Assembly (NCBI RefSeq): GCF_014857905.1
Contig: NZ_JACYXE010000001.1
Span: 248,001 to 312,000 of the forward strand
DNA: 64,000 bases
Direction: 5' to 3'
From: Agilicoccus flavus
GTDB taxonomy: Bacteria; Actinomycetota; Actinomycetes; Actinomycetales; Dermatophilaceae
Shown piece after piece: positions 6,820 through 14,926 of the stretch. Made by a program: the position numbers and the translations under genes. The notes below the pieces were generated by a model. That model made no database searches, was not told the DNA's origin, and saw only the letters and a list, made by a program, of their open reading frames with translations. Each line of letters opens with the position of its first letter. Within the stretch, counting starts at the first letter, position 1.

Positions 6820-8535
6820 ATGAGCGCGTCCGTCGACTCTCCGCCGACGTCCACCCCGACCGCCCCCGAACCCGACCGCTCGCGACGGCTCCGCCGCCCC
6901 GGTCACGCGATGAAGGCCGTGTTCGCCCCGGCCGCCGCGATCGCCGTCCTCTTCGTCCTGTGGTCGGCCCTCTTCCCCTCGCAGACGGCGACGACGCTGG
7001 CGACCGTCAACACCACCGTCGTCAACGGCATCGGCTGGTACTACGTCCTGCTCGTCACGGCGTTCGTCGGCTTCGCCGTCTTCGTCGGTCTGTCCCGGTA
7101 CGGCGACGTCCGCCTCGGCCCCGACGACGAGGACGCCCAGTACGGCGTCTTCAGCTGGTTCGCGATGCTCTTCGCGGCCGGCATGGGCATCGGCCTCGTG
7201 TTCTGGGGCGTCGCCGAGCCCCTCAACCACTACGCGGCGCCCGCGCCCAACGCCCCCACCGGCGACGACGCCGCACGGGCGCAGTCGGCCTTCAACACGA
7301 CGTTCCTGCACTGGGGCCTGCACGCGTGGGCGATCTACGTCGTCGTCGGCCTGTCCGTCGCCTACGCCGTGCACCGCAAGGGCCGCCCCGTCTCCATCCG
7401 CTGGGCGCTCGAGCCGCTGCTCGGCAAGCGCACCGACGGCCTCCTCGGCGACGTCATCGACGTCGTCGCCATCGTCGGCACCCTCTTCGGGGTCGCGACG
7501 TCCCTCGGGTTCGGCGTCACCCAGCTCGCGGCCGGCCTCGACTTCCTCGGTCTCGTCGACGGCGACGGCAACATCGGCCTCTACCTCGGCCTCGTCGCCG
7601 GCATCTCGGCGCTCGCGATCATCTCGGTCGTCAGCGGCCTCGACAAGGGCATCAAGATCCTCTCGAACACGAACCTCGTGCTCGCCGGCGTGCTCATGGT
7701 CGCGATCCTGCTGCTGGGGCCGTCGCTGTTCGTGCTGCGCGAGCTCGTCCAGAACGTCGGGTCCTACATCCAGAACTTCGTCTCGCTGAGCTTCCGGACC
7801 TTCCCCTACGCGGGCGGGGACGGCGAGAGCTGGCTCTCGAACTGGACGACGTACTACTGGGGCTGGTGGATCAGCTGGAGCCCGTTCGTCGGCGTCTTCA
7901 TCGCGCGGATCTCGCGCGGGCGCACCGTGCGCGAGTTCGTCGCGGGCGTGCTGCTCGTCCCGACGACGCTGACGTTCCTGTGGTTCTCGATCCTCGGCGG
8001 CACCGCGCTGTACCGCCAGATCTTCGGCGCGGGCGACCTCGTCGGCGCCGACGGCGCCGTCGACACCGAGACCTCGCTGTTCCAGGTCGTCGACAACCTC
8101 ACCGGAGGGCCGATCCTCGCGGGCCTGTTCATCCTGCTCATCGTCATCTTCTTCGTGACGAGCGCCGACTCGGGCGCCCTCGTCATCGACATGCTCGCCC
8201 ACGGCGGCGACCCGAACCCGCCGGTGTGGAGCCGCGTGTTCTGGGGCGTGCTCGCCGGATCCATCGCGGGTGTGCTCCTCTTCGTCGGTTGGAGCAACGG
8301 CGAGCTCACCGACGGGTTGACCGCGCTGCAGACGATGGCGATCCTCGCGGCCGCCCCGTTCAGCCTCGTCATGATCGGCATGTGCGTCGCGACCACCCGG
8401 GCCCTGAGCCGCGAGCAGCGCGCGACCGTGCGCCGGCAGCGCGAGCAGCTCACGGCCGACCTGGCCGACGACCTGTTCTCCGACGACCGGGCCGACGCGG
8501 CGCTCACCCGTTCGGCCCCATCGACGGGCCGGTGA
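6820..8535 (+). CDS. BCCT-family betaine/carnitine/choline transporter
   Basis: A 571-residue protein with about twelve membrane segments. It has the glycine-rich stretch GMGIGLVFWGVAEP (about 121-134) that forms the cation/substrate path, and the tryptophan-rich WTTYYWGWWISWSPFVG stretch (about 343-359) that binds trimethylammonium groups. The family couples uptake of betaine, choline or related compatible solutes to Na+ or H+ and is often osmotically regulated. The hydrophilic C-terminal tail (about 530-571) is charged, as in osmosensing members. The ATG follows GAGGAG at a good distance. Substrate preference cannot be fixed. Confidence 0.93.
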   Translation: MSASVDSPPTSTPTAPEPDRSRRLRRPGHAMKAVFAPAAAIAVLFVLWSALFPSQTATTLATVNTTVVNGIGWYYVLLVTAFVGFAVFVGLSRYGDVRLGPDDEDAQYGVFSWFAMLFAAGMGIGLVFWGVAEPLNHYAAPAPNAPTGDDAARAQSAFNTTFLHWGLHAWAIYVVVGLSVAYAVHRKGRPVSIRWALEPLLGKRTDGLLGDVIDVVAIVGTLFGVATSLGFGVTQLAAGLDFLGLVDGDGNIGLYLGLVAGISALAIISVVSGLDKGIKILSNTNLVLAGVLMVAILLLGPSLFVLRELVQNVGSYIQNFVSLSFRTFPYAGGDGESWLSNWTTYYWGWWISWSPFVGVFIARISRGRTVREFVAGVLLVPTTLTFLWFSILGGTALYRQIFGAGDLVGADGAVDTETSLFQVVDNLTGGPILAGLFILLIVIFFVTSADSGALVIDMLAHGGDPNPPVWSRVFWGVLAGSIAGVLLFVGWSNGELTDGLTALQTMAILAAAPFSLVMIGMCVATTRALSREQRATVRRQREQLTADLADDLFSDDRADAALTRSAPSTGR

Positions 8536-8627
8536 CGGCGGACCCGACGCGCTGACTGCGGCTCCGCCGGCCGATGGGCGACGCCGTCGGATCGAGCGGG
8601 CCGAGACGGCGCTACGGTCGTGACGAG

Positions 8628-8646
8628 GTCCCTCGCGGCGAGGGAC
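8628..8646 (+). other. Perfect 8-bp hairpin between the BCCT and crcB genes
   Basis: GTCCCTCG and CGAGGGAC pair perfectly across a three-base loop. With the longer hairpin at 8682-8714 it fills the gap between the BCCT stop and the crcB pair. The two may act together as a terminator or protect the 3' end of the BCCT transcript. No T-tract follows. Confidence 0.45.
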
Positions 8647-8681
8647 GCCACGGCCGAACGCTCGGACCCCGCGGTCCCGAG

Positions 8682-8714
8682 ACCGGGCAGGGCACCTCAG
8701 GTGCCCTGCCCGGT
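8682..8714 (+). terminator. Strong 14-bp hairpin, probable terminator upstream of crcB
   Basis: ACCGGGCAGGGCAC at 8682-8695 pairs perfectly with 8701-8714 around CTCAG. This is the most stable simple hairpin in the 240-bp gap after the BCCT gene. Actinobacterial terminators often lack a U-tract, so termination of the BCCT transcript is the simplest role. A regulatory element for the fluoride exporters is an alternative, though the fluoride riboswitch consensus is not seen. Confidence 0.6.
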
Positions 8715-8748
8715 CCGCGTCGGGCGCCGGATCGACCCGGAGCCCAGG

Positions 8749-8778
8749 GCGCGCTCCCGAGTGAGGAGGAGAGCGCGC
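8749..8778 (+). promoter_or_regulatory. Hairpin presenting the crcB ribosome site in its loop
   Basis: GCGCGCTC (8749-8756) and GAGCGCGC (8771-8778) can pair across a 14-base loop containing GAGGAGGA, the ribosome-binding site of the first crcB gene. The right arm ends immediately before the ATG at 8779. The stem places the ribosome site in an exposed loop and the start codon at its foot, so translation initiation may depend on whether it folds. Confidence 0.5.
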
Positions 8779-9237
8779 ATGACCCGTCACGGTCGGTCAT
8801 CGCCCTCGTCGTCGCCCGGGTCGTCGCTGCCGGACCCGGCGTCCGTCGCGGCGGTGGGCGCGGGTGGCCTGATCGGCACCGCGTTGCGCTACGGCACCGG
8901 GCTCGCCGTGCCCGCCGCGCCGGGCGCCTGGCCGTGGGCGACGTTCACCGTCAACGTCGTGGGCGCCTTCGTGCTCTCCGCGCTGCTCGTGGCCCTGCGC
9001 CGACTCGGCCCCGACGACGGACCGCGCCGCGCCGCCCGCCTCGCCTTCGGCACCGGACTGCTTGGTGCGTTCACGACGTACAGCGGGCTGGCCCTCGAGG
9101 AGGTCCGCCTGGTCGGGGTCGGCTCGCCGGGCCTCGCCGTCGCGTACGGCGCGGTGAGCGTCCTCGTCGGCCTCGCTGCGGCCGGCCTCGGGATCCTCGC
9201 CGGCCGCTGGGTGACGCCGCGGGAGCCTGCCCCATGA
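8779..9237 (+). CDS. crcB: CrcB-family fluoride channel subunit (first of a pair)
   Basis: A 152-residue four-helix membrane protein of the CrcB/Fluc family. It has the conserved N-terminal G-G-x-x-G-x-x-x-R element (GGLIGTALRYGTG), the WATFTVNVVGAF segment with the Asn of the second helix, and GTGLLGAFTTYSGLALE, where the FTTYS motif lines the pore. Fluc channels export fluoride as dimers; actinobacteria often encode two different subunits in tandem, as here. The Ser/Pro-rich first 18 residues are extra. The ATG at 8779 follows GAGGAGGA. Its stop overlaps the start of the second subunit by four bases. Confidence 0.9.
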   Translation: MTRHGRSSPSSSPGSSLPDPASVAAVGAGGLIGTALRYGTGLAVPAAPGAWPWATFTVNVVGAFVLSALLVALRRLGPDDGPRRAARLAFGTGLLGAFTTYSGLALEEVRLVGVGSPGLAVAYGAVSVLVGLAAAGLGILAGRWVTPREPAP

Positions 9238-9596
9238 CCGCCCTGCTCGTCTGCCTCGCGGGGAGCGTCGGGGCCATGGCCCGGTTCGTCCTCGACGCGG
9301 CGATCCGGGCCCGGCTGCGCGCCGGGTTCCCGTGGGCGACCCTGTTCGTCAACCTCACCGGCTCTGCGCTGCTCGGCGCCCTCGCCGGCCTCACCGCCGC
9401 CGGAACCGCCTCCCCGGCGGTGGCGCTCGTCCTCGGGACCGGCTTCTGCGGCGGCTACACGACGTTCAGCACCGCCACCGTCGAGACCCTCACGCTGCTG
9501 CGCACGGCGCGGCGGGGCGCCGCCGCGGCCTACGGGCTCGGCACCCTGCTCGGCTGTGTCGCGGCCGCTTGGGCCGGCCTCGCCGCCACGCTCTGA
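9234..9596 (+). CDS. crcB: CrcB-family fluoride channel subunit (second of a pair)
   Basis: A 120-residue partner with the same landmarks: SVGAMARFVLD, WATLFVNLTGSALLG and GTGFCGGYTTFSTATVE. It begins within the stop of the first subunit (ATGA overlap), so the two are translationally coupled and should be made in equal amounts, as expected for a heterodimeric antiparallel channel. It is slightly shorter than the first subunit because it lacks the hydrophilic N-terminal extension. The function is fluoride detoxification at the cell membrane, inferred from family membership. Confidence 0.9.
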   Translation: MTALLVCLAGSVGAMARFVLDAAIRARLRAGFPWATLFVNLTGSALLGALAGLTAAGTASPAVALVLGTGFCGGYTTFSTATVETLTLLRTARRGAAAAYGLGTLLGCVAAAWAGLAATL

Positions 9597-9724
9597 CCCG
9601 TATCCACCGGCGTCCCGGCCGTCACCGCAGCCGCACCCGCACACCTGCCCCCTGCGCGGCCCGGTGTCGCCCGGACGGCCGCGGCAGAGACCGCAACCCC
9701 TGGGCGACGCGGCGTCACCAGGGC

Positions 9725-9737
9725 TAGCGTGGGGGCA
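9725..9737 (+). promoter_or_regulatory. -10 element giving a probable leaderless start at 9737
   Basis: TAGCGT (9725-9730) is a TANNNT -10 hexamer exactly six bases before the ATG, and no ribosome site is present. Transcription would begin at or next to the A of the ATG. Confidence 0.55.
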
Positions 9738-10342
9738 TGACCTCGTCGCCCCGCGACCCCGGCCCCCAGGATCGAGTCCGCGGGGAGCGCCCGCCGGGGG
9801 CCCACGCCCAGATGCCCGTCATCGGGCCCGACGGCCTCGGCCCCGAGAGCGTGACGGGCGAGGTCGTACCCGCCCGTGGCGCGTCGGCGCCGGTCCCGGC
9901 CTCGGGGTCCGCGCCGGTGGCCAGGTCGCAGGCCGGCGCCTCGGACGACTCGTCGTCCCTCTACCCCGTCTTCGGCGACGTCCGGAAGTCGGGCCCGTGG
10001 CGCGTGCCGCGCGAGCTCGGCGTCTACCAGGTGTTCGGCGACGCGGTGCTCGACCTGCGGGAGGCCGTCTTCACCTCCGACGAGGTCGTCATCACGACCG
10101 CAGGCGTGTTCGGGGACGTCAAGGTCATCGTCCCGCCGGGCGTCTACGTCGAGCTGAGCGGCATGACGATCTTCGGCGACCACAAGCAGGACCACCGGCC
10201 GGGTACCCCGCCCCCGGGGTTCCCCCGCGTGCGCGTCGACGGCTACAGCGCGTTCGGCGACGTCAAGGTCCGCTGCCTGGAGGTCGGCGAGCAGGAGAAG
10301 CGCTGGTGGAAGCGCTCCTCCCCCGACACCCCCGCGTCCTGA
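9737..10342 (+). CDS. LiaF-like (cell-wall-active antibiotic response) C-terminal domain protein
   Basis: 201 residues. The first 75 are low-complexity and Pro/Gly/Ala-rich. The rest is a beta-solenoid-like domain with five FGD turns: VFGDVRKSG, VFGDAVLDLREA, VFGDVKVIVPPGV, IFGDHK and AFGDVKVR. This repeat pattern is that of the LiaF C-terminal domain, which in Firmicutes restrains the LiaRS cell-envelope stress system. There are no membrane helices here and no LiaRS-like kinase nearby, so the role is open. The start probably lies on a leaderless mRNA. The PfkB kinase gene follows after 44 bp. Confidence 0.75.
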   Translation: MTSSPRDPGPQDRVRGERPPGAHAQMPVIGPDGLGPESVTGEVVPARGASAPVPASGSAPVARSQAGASDDSSSLYPVFGDVRKSGPWRVPRELGVYQVFGDAVLDLREAVFTSDEVVITTAGVFGDVKVIVPPGVYVELSGMTIFGDHKQDHRPGTPPPGFPRVRVDGYSAFGDVKVRCLEVGEQEKRWWKRSSPDTPAS

Positions 10343-10386
10343 CGACCGGACCTGCGACGAACCCTGCGAACGCTCAGGAGCCGGAC

Positions 10387-11493
10387 ATGTCCACACCGCC
10401 ACCCCCGCCCTACGACCCCCTGGCCCACCTGCGCGCCCCCGACGGCCCGCAGTTCGACGTCTTCCTGCAGGGCATGGTGTTCCTCGACATCATCTTCACC
10501 GGCCTGCCCGGGATGCCGAACGGCGGCGAGGAGGTGTGGGCCGACGGCATGGGCTCGTGCCCGGGCGGGATCGCCAACCTGGCCGTCGCCACCTCCCGGC
10601 TCGGTCTGCGGACGAGCCTCGGGGCGGCCTTCGGCGGCGACGACTACGGCCGGTTCATGTGGCGGACGCTCGAGTCGCAGGAGCACATCGACCTCTCCAG
10701 CAGCCGCGCCTACCCCGACTGGCACTCCCCCGTCACCGTGTCCATCGCCACCGAGGGCGACCGGAACATGGTCACGCACGGGCACCCCGCACCCGAGTCG
10801 GCCACCGACATGATCGGCACCCCGCCACGGTCGCGCGCCGTGCTCCTCGACCTCAACGCCGACGAACCGGGCGGCGCGGCCTGGGCGCACACCGCCCGCG
10901 AGGCGGGGGCCCTGATCTTCGCCGACGTGGGCTGGGACGCGAGCGGCCGGTGGGACCCGGCTGTGCTTGACGCCCTCACCGACTGCCACGCCTTCATGCC
11001 GAACGCGGGCGAGGCGATGGCGTACACGCGGACGCCCACCCCGCGCGACGCGATGTACGCCCTCGCCGATCGCGTGCCGCTCGCGGTCGTCACCGACGGC
11101 CCCCACGGCGCGGTCGCCTACGACAGCACCACCGGCGAGGAGGCGGCCGTTCCCGCCCTGCGCGTCGACGCGATCGACCCGACCGGCGCCGGGGATGTCT
11201 TCGGCGCCGCGATCACGCTCGGCACGCTCGCGCAGTGGCCGCTCGCCGACCGGCTCGCCTTCGCCGCGCTGTGCTCCTCGCTCGCGGTGCAGGAGGTCGG
11301 CGGCTCCCTCGCCGCGCCGGGCTGGGGCGACATCGCCGACTGGTGGCACCGCACGCGCGCCTGCCCCGACCGCGGCGCCTACCACGCGGCCGTCCGGCGC
11401 CGGTACGCCTTCCTCGACGACCTCGTCCCGCAGGTGCCCGGCGAGGCCGTCCGCCGCGCCCAGGCGACGATCGCCCAGCTCTCCGACGCGTGA
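10387..11493 (+). CDS. PfkB-family carbohydrate (ribokinase-like) kinase
   Basis: 368 residues with ribokinase-family signatures: an N-terminal substrate-site stretch GSCPGGIANLAVATSRLG, and DPTGAGDVFGAA (about 264-275), whose GAGD holds the anion hole and catalytic Asp. The family phosphorylates sugars, nucleosides or related alcohols with ATP. The substrate is not clear from sequence, and the C-terminal 60 residues, rich in Arg and Trp, extend beyond the usual fold. AGGAG lies eight bases before the ATG. No dedicated sugar transporter is adjacent. Confidence 0.85.
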   Translation: MSTPPPPPYDPLAHLRAPDGPQFDVFLQGMVFLDIIFTGLPGMPNGGEEVWADGMGSCPGGIANLAVATSRLGLRTSLGAAFGGDDYGRFMWRTLESQEHIDLSSSRAYPDWHSPVTVSIATEGDRNMVTHGHPAPESATDMIGTPPRSRAVLLDLNADEPGGAAWAHTAREAGALIFADVGWDASGRWDPAVLDALTDCHAFMPNAGEAMAYTRTPTPRDAMYALADRVPLAVVTDGPHGAVAYDSTTGEEAAVPALRVDAIDPTGAGDVFGAAITLGTLAQWPLADRLAFAALCSSLAVQEVGGSLAAPGWGDIADWWHRTRACPDRGAYHAAVRRRYAFLDDLVPQVPGEAVRRAQATIAQLSDA

Positions 11494-11506
11494 GACGCGG
11501 CTCGGC

Positions 11507-12202
11507 TCACGTGGCGGGGTACTCGCCCACGTCGCTGGGCGGGGCCTCGCCCTGCGCGAGCATCGACCGGTAGTGCCGGGGCACGACGAACAGGCCCTCG
11601 GCCTCCACGGTCGTCGCGCCGCCGGCGTCGGTGAGGACCCCGCGCACCGTCACCTTCCACCCGTCGCGCTCGGCGATCCACGCGTGGGCGCCGATGCGGC
11701 CGAGCGGGGTCGGGCGGCGATAGGTGAGCGCGAGCGACGCCGTCATCCCCGGCAGCCCCGCGAGGGCGGGAACGGTCCCGAGCACCTGGTCGAGGACGAG
11801 AGCGATGATCCCGCCGTGCACGAGCCCGGGCGGGCCCTCGTAGGCGGCGCCGAGCACGACGTCCGTGCGGGCCGTGGCCGCGTCCCTGTCCTTCTCGACG
11901 ACGAGCGGTGGGGCGAGCGGGTTGCGTAGGCCGACCGCCGGGTTCGCGTGGTCACGCAGGATGCCGTCGGAACACAGCTGCGGACCGAGCGGGCCCGGCA
12001 CGGCGTCGACGAGCAGACGGTCGGCGAGGGCGTCGACGTCGGCGGCGACCTCGTCGGCCCGCGCGGGGTCGACGCGGGTCCGGATCACCGCGTCGGCGAG
12101 TCGGCGCGCGGAGGCGGCCAGCGCGGCGTACGACCGCTCCTGCCGCCGCAGGGACTCCGCGTCCTCGACCTCGCCGTAGATGGGGAACGACCCGTCCGTC
12201 AC
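11507..12202 (-). CDS. PaaI-like hotdog-fold thioesterase
   Basis: 231 residues with a helical N-terminal half and a C-terminal hotdog domain. The motif GPPGLVHGGIIALVLDQVLG is the typical HGG-containing active-site helix of acyl-CoA thioesterases related to PaaI/4HBT. Such enzymes hydrolyse acyl-CoAs; chain preference is unknown. The GTG at 12202 is used because no better start follows until the conserved part. It converges with the PfkB kinase gene and ends 13 bp from it. Confidence 0.8.
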   Translation of the reverse strand: MTDGSFPIYGEVEDAESLRRQERSYAALAASARRLADAVIRTRVDPARADEVAADVDALADRLLVDAVPGPLGPQLCSDGILRDHANPAVGLRNPLAPPLVVEKDRDAATARTDVVLGAAYEGPPGLVHGGIIALVLDQVLGTVPALAGLPGMTASLALTYRRPTPLGRIGAHAWIAERDGWKVTVRGVLTDAGGATTVEAEGLFVVPRHYRSMLAQGEAPPSDVGEYPAT

Positions 12203-12416
12203 CGCTGTCCCTCCGTCCGGTCCGTGCCTGGCGCTCCGGCTCGCTCGCCGGCCCGCGCGCGACGCTCGATGAGCCCCCGCCAGCGTAGGTCGCGCGGCGG
12301 GACGGCCCGGCGGCGCCCCGGTGGCCCGACCCGACCGACGGACTTCGACGGGGCCCTTCGGCCGGCCCCGGCCCGGGCGGCGTTCGATCGACTCCGACCG
12401 AACCCGGCGCCGTCGG

Positions 12417-13700
12417 TCAGCCCCAGCCGCCCCAGCGGGCCTCGAGGTCCGGCGGGCCGGGCGCGGGCAGCGGGTGGGGCCACTCGCGGCGGGGCGGCTC
12501 CTGGCCGCGGGCGATCGAGCGGGCGTGCCGGAGCGTGAGCACCGGTCGACCGTCGGCGACGTAGGCGGCCTCCCCGGCCTCGACCAGTCGGGTCAGGGCG
12601 CCGGGCTCGTCGAGCCGCACCGGCGCGTGGACGCGGGCCCGCCACGGGCTCCGGCCGGTGACCGCGCGCCCCGGCGGGTCGTCGAGCAGGGCCGGGTCAC
12701 CGGCGGGCCAGACCCGCCGCACGGGTGCGCCGGCGGCCACGACGACCCGGGCGTCGCTGCCGCGGACCAGATCGGCGACGACCGCGAACGCCTCGGCCCC
12801 CTCGAGGGCCGCCACGGCGGGGTCGAGCTCGACGAGCACCCGCGGCACGGACCAGACGCGGTGGTCGTCGCGGTGGCGCGGGCTCGGGACGAGGTCGGCC
12901 ACGGCCAGCGACTCGACGTTCTTCGCGGCCACCCGCGCGCGGCGCCCGGCCTCGTCCTCGTCGTGTCGCCCGCCCCAGTCGGGGCCGTCGTGCCAGGCCA
13001 CCGCCGCCGGCACGTAGGCGAAGTCGGCCCCGGCGAGCCAGGCGCGGTGCGCGAACTCCCAGTCCTCCCCGCCGTAGCCGACGAAGCTCTCCTCGAAGCC
13101 GCCGAGCCGCTCGAAGGTGTCCCGGCGCACCCCGAGGACGGCGCTGATGACGTACCGGAACCCGTCGTCGGAGAGGTCGGCGAGGCCGCCGGTCGCGGCG
13201 TACCCGTCGGCGAGCCAGCCCGGCTCGGGCAGGACGGGGGCGCCCAGCGCGGCCGGGCCGGCGGGGTTGTCCGTCGTGGAGGCGCGGGTCAGCCACGCCC
13301 GGATCTCCTCCGGCGTGCGCCCGGTGAGGTCGGTGTGGCGGCGCCGTCCGACGACGACGTCCGCGCCGCGCAGGGCCGCGAGCATCGCCGCGACGTAGGT
13401 GGGGGTGGGGACCATGTCGGCGTCGAGGAACAGCAGGGCGTCCGGGCCGCTCGCCCCACCGGCACCGGCACCGAGATTGCGGGCCGCCGCGGCCCGGAAT
13501 CCCTCGTCGGCCTGCGCCACGACGCGTACGGGGTAGGCGCGGGGGCCGGGGTCGGGCGGGACGCGCGACCCGTCGTCGGCGACGACGACCTCGAAGGCGG
13601 CGCCGGTCTGGGCGTCGAGCGCCGCGAGGAGGCGGGCGAGGCGCTCCGGGGCCTCGTAGTGGGGGACGACGACGCGGGCCCGGAGGTCGGGGGTGCTCAC
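12417..13700 (-). CDS. GT2-family glycosyltransferase with galactosyltransferase-type C-terminus
   Basis: 427 residues. The N-terminus RARVVVPHYEAPERLARLL starts a GT-A fold; FLDADM (near residue 90) is the metal-binding DxD, and GYGGEDWEFAHRAWLAG (about 206-222) is the Glyco_transf_7C motif. The C-terminal half (about 250-427) is an extra domain without a known match. The GTG start overlaps the stop of the upstream glycosyltransferase (GTGA). This is the last gene of a five-gene minus-strand operon of glycosyltransferases, so it probably adds a late sugar to a glycan or small glycoside. Acceptor and donor are unknown. Confidence 0.87.
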   Translation of the reverse strand: MSTPDLRARVVVPHYEAPERLARLLAALDAQTGAAFEVVVADDGSRVPPDPGPRAYPVRVVAQADEGFRAAAARNLGAGAGGASGPDALLFLDADMVPTPTYVAAMLAALRGADVVVGRRRHTDLTGRTPEEIRAWLTRASTTDNPAGPAALGAPVLPEPGWLADGYAATGGLADLSDDGFRYVISAVLGVRRDTFERLGGFEESFVGYGGEDWEFAHRAWLAGADFAYVPAAVAWHDGPDWGGRHDEDEAGRRARVAAKNVESLAVADLVPSPRHRDDHRVWSVPRVLVELDPAVAALEGAEAFAVVADLVRGSDARVVVAAGAPVRRVWPAGDPALLDDPPGRAVTGRSPWRARVHAPVRLDEPGALTRLVEAGEAAYVADGRPVLTLRHARSIARGQEPPRREWPHPLPAPGPPDLEARWGGWG

Positions 13701-14926
13701 CGGCCGGCCTCCGTGGGCCGGGCGGCCGCGTCGAGCAGCGCGGCGTACGCCGAGGCGGCCTCGTCGCGCGTGGGGGCCAGGCGCAGGTCGCGAGGTAGCC
13801 ACGTCGAGTCCGGGTCCGCCAGCGCCCGCGCGACGGCCTCGCGCCAGGGGCCGGGCCCGTCGCCCTCGACGATGACCAGCGCGCCGGGAAGGCGTCGCTC
13901 GAGTTCGCGCACCCAGGCGCCGTCGGCGACGAGCGGCCGCCGCCCCGCCGAGAGCCACGACCCGATCGAGCCCGACGCCGACACGTGGGCGTGCGGTGCG
14001 GCCGGCACGTCGACGTCGCGGAGCCGGGCGGGCAGCTCCTCGTCGGGCACGAACCCGGTGACCCGAGCGACCCGGCCGGCGGCGGCGGCGCGCGCGGTGA
14101 GGTCGTCGGCCAGATCCTCGTGCCCCGGCGACGGCCGCCCGAGCGCGAGCAGTTCGACGTCGGCCGCGAGCCCGGTCAGCGCGGCGAGCGCGGTGTCGTG
14201 TCCCTTGCCGGGGTAGAGGAACCCGAGGACCCCGACGGTGCGGGGCCCGGGGGCGCGTCCGGCGGCCGCCTCGCCGGCGGATGCGGCGGCGGACGCTCGG
14301 CGGGCGTGCCCCTCGGCCGGCAGGTCGCGGGGCGCGAGGGGCAGCGGCACCACGCGGACGCGGGAGACGTCCCCGCCGACCCGGGCGAGCAGGGTCCGCT
14401 CGTGCTCGGAGGCCACGACGACGAGCCGCGCCCGCCGCGACAGCTCCGCGTAGGCGGCCGCGCGCGCGAGGCCCGTCGGACCGACGTCGTGGGGCTGCGG
14501 CAGGTCGTGCAGCGTGAGCGAGAGGGGCCGCGGACCCGCGATCCGCAGGATGCGCTCCGCCGCGTCGGCGGCGCCGGAGCCGAAGAGCCGGTCGGTGACG
14601 TGGACGTGGACGAGGTCGGCGTCACCCGGCCCGGGCGCCGTATCGCCGGACGGGGCGGGTGGGTCGCCGGCGTCGGCCACGTCCGAGGCGCCGGGGGTGC
14701 GCGTTCCGTCGAGCGCATCGCCGGCGCCCGACGCCTCGAGGGCGTCGCGGGTGGGCGACGCGACGAGGCCGTCGAGGGCGCGGGCGTCGGTGGCCCGTGC
14801 GACCCGGTGGTGAGCGAGGGCCGGGGAGGCGAGCAGGTCCAGGGCGTGGCGGGTCACACCGTGCTCCGGCGGCCCGGCAACGACGTGCACGACGCGCCCG
14901 GCAGGACCCTCGGACACGCCGCTCAT
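13697..14926 (-). CDS. GT4-like glycosyltransferase
   Basis: 409 residues, GT-B fold. The N-terminal domain begins RVVHVVAGPPEHGVTRHALDL; the C-terminal half has GVLGFLYPGKGHDTALAAL and a weak donor-site region SASGSIGSWLSAGRRPLV. The family's E-x7-E motif is not evident at this site, so catalysis may differ. An Asp/Ala/Gly/Pro-rich stretch (about 55-100) looks inserted and disordered. Start and stop both overlap neighbouring glycosyltransferases by four bases, showing tight translational coupling. Confidence 0.8.
   Translation of the reverse strand: MSGVSEGPAGRVVHVVAGPPEHGVTRHALDLLASPALAHHRVARATDARALDGLVASPTRDALEASGAGDALDGTRTPGASDVADAGDPPAPSGDTAPGPGDADLVHVHVTDRLFGSGAADAAERILRIAGPRPLSLTLHDLPQPHDVGPTGLARAAAYAELSRRARLVVVASEHERTLLARVGGDVSRVRVVPLPLAPRDLPAEGHARRASAAASAGEAAAGRAPGPRTVGVLGFLYPGKGHDTALAALTGLAADVELLALGRPSPGHEDLADDLTARAAAAGRVARVTGFVPDEELPARLRDVDVPAAPHAHVSASGSIGSWLSAGRRPLVADGAWVRELERRLPGALVIVEGDGPGPWREAVARALADPDSTWLPRDLRLAPTRDEAASAYAALLDAAARPTEAGR

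Noticed and set aside
8536-8630. Possible fluoride riboswitch upstream of the crcB pair (GGCCGATGGGCGACGCC region)
   Set aside because: The GATG start resembles the motif, but the required downstream AAC and TGATG-pairing segment and pseudoknot are absent in the following 60 bases.
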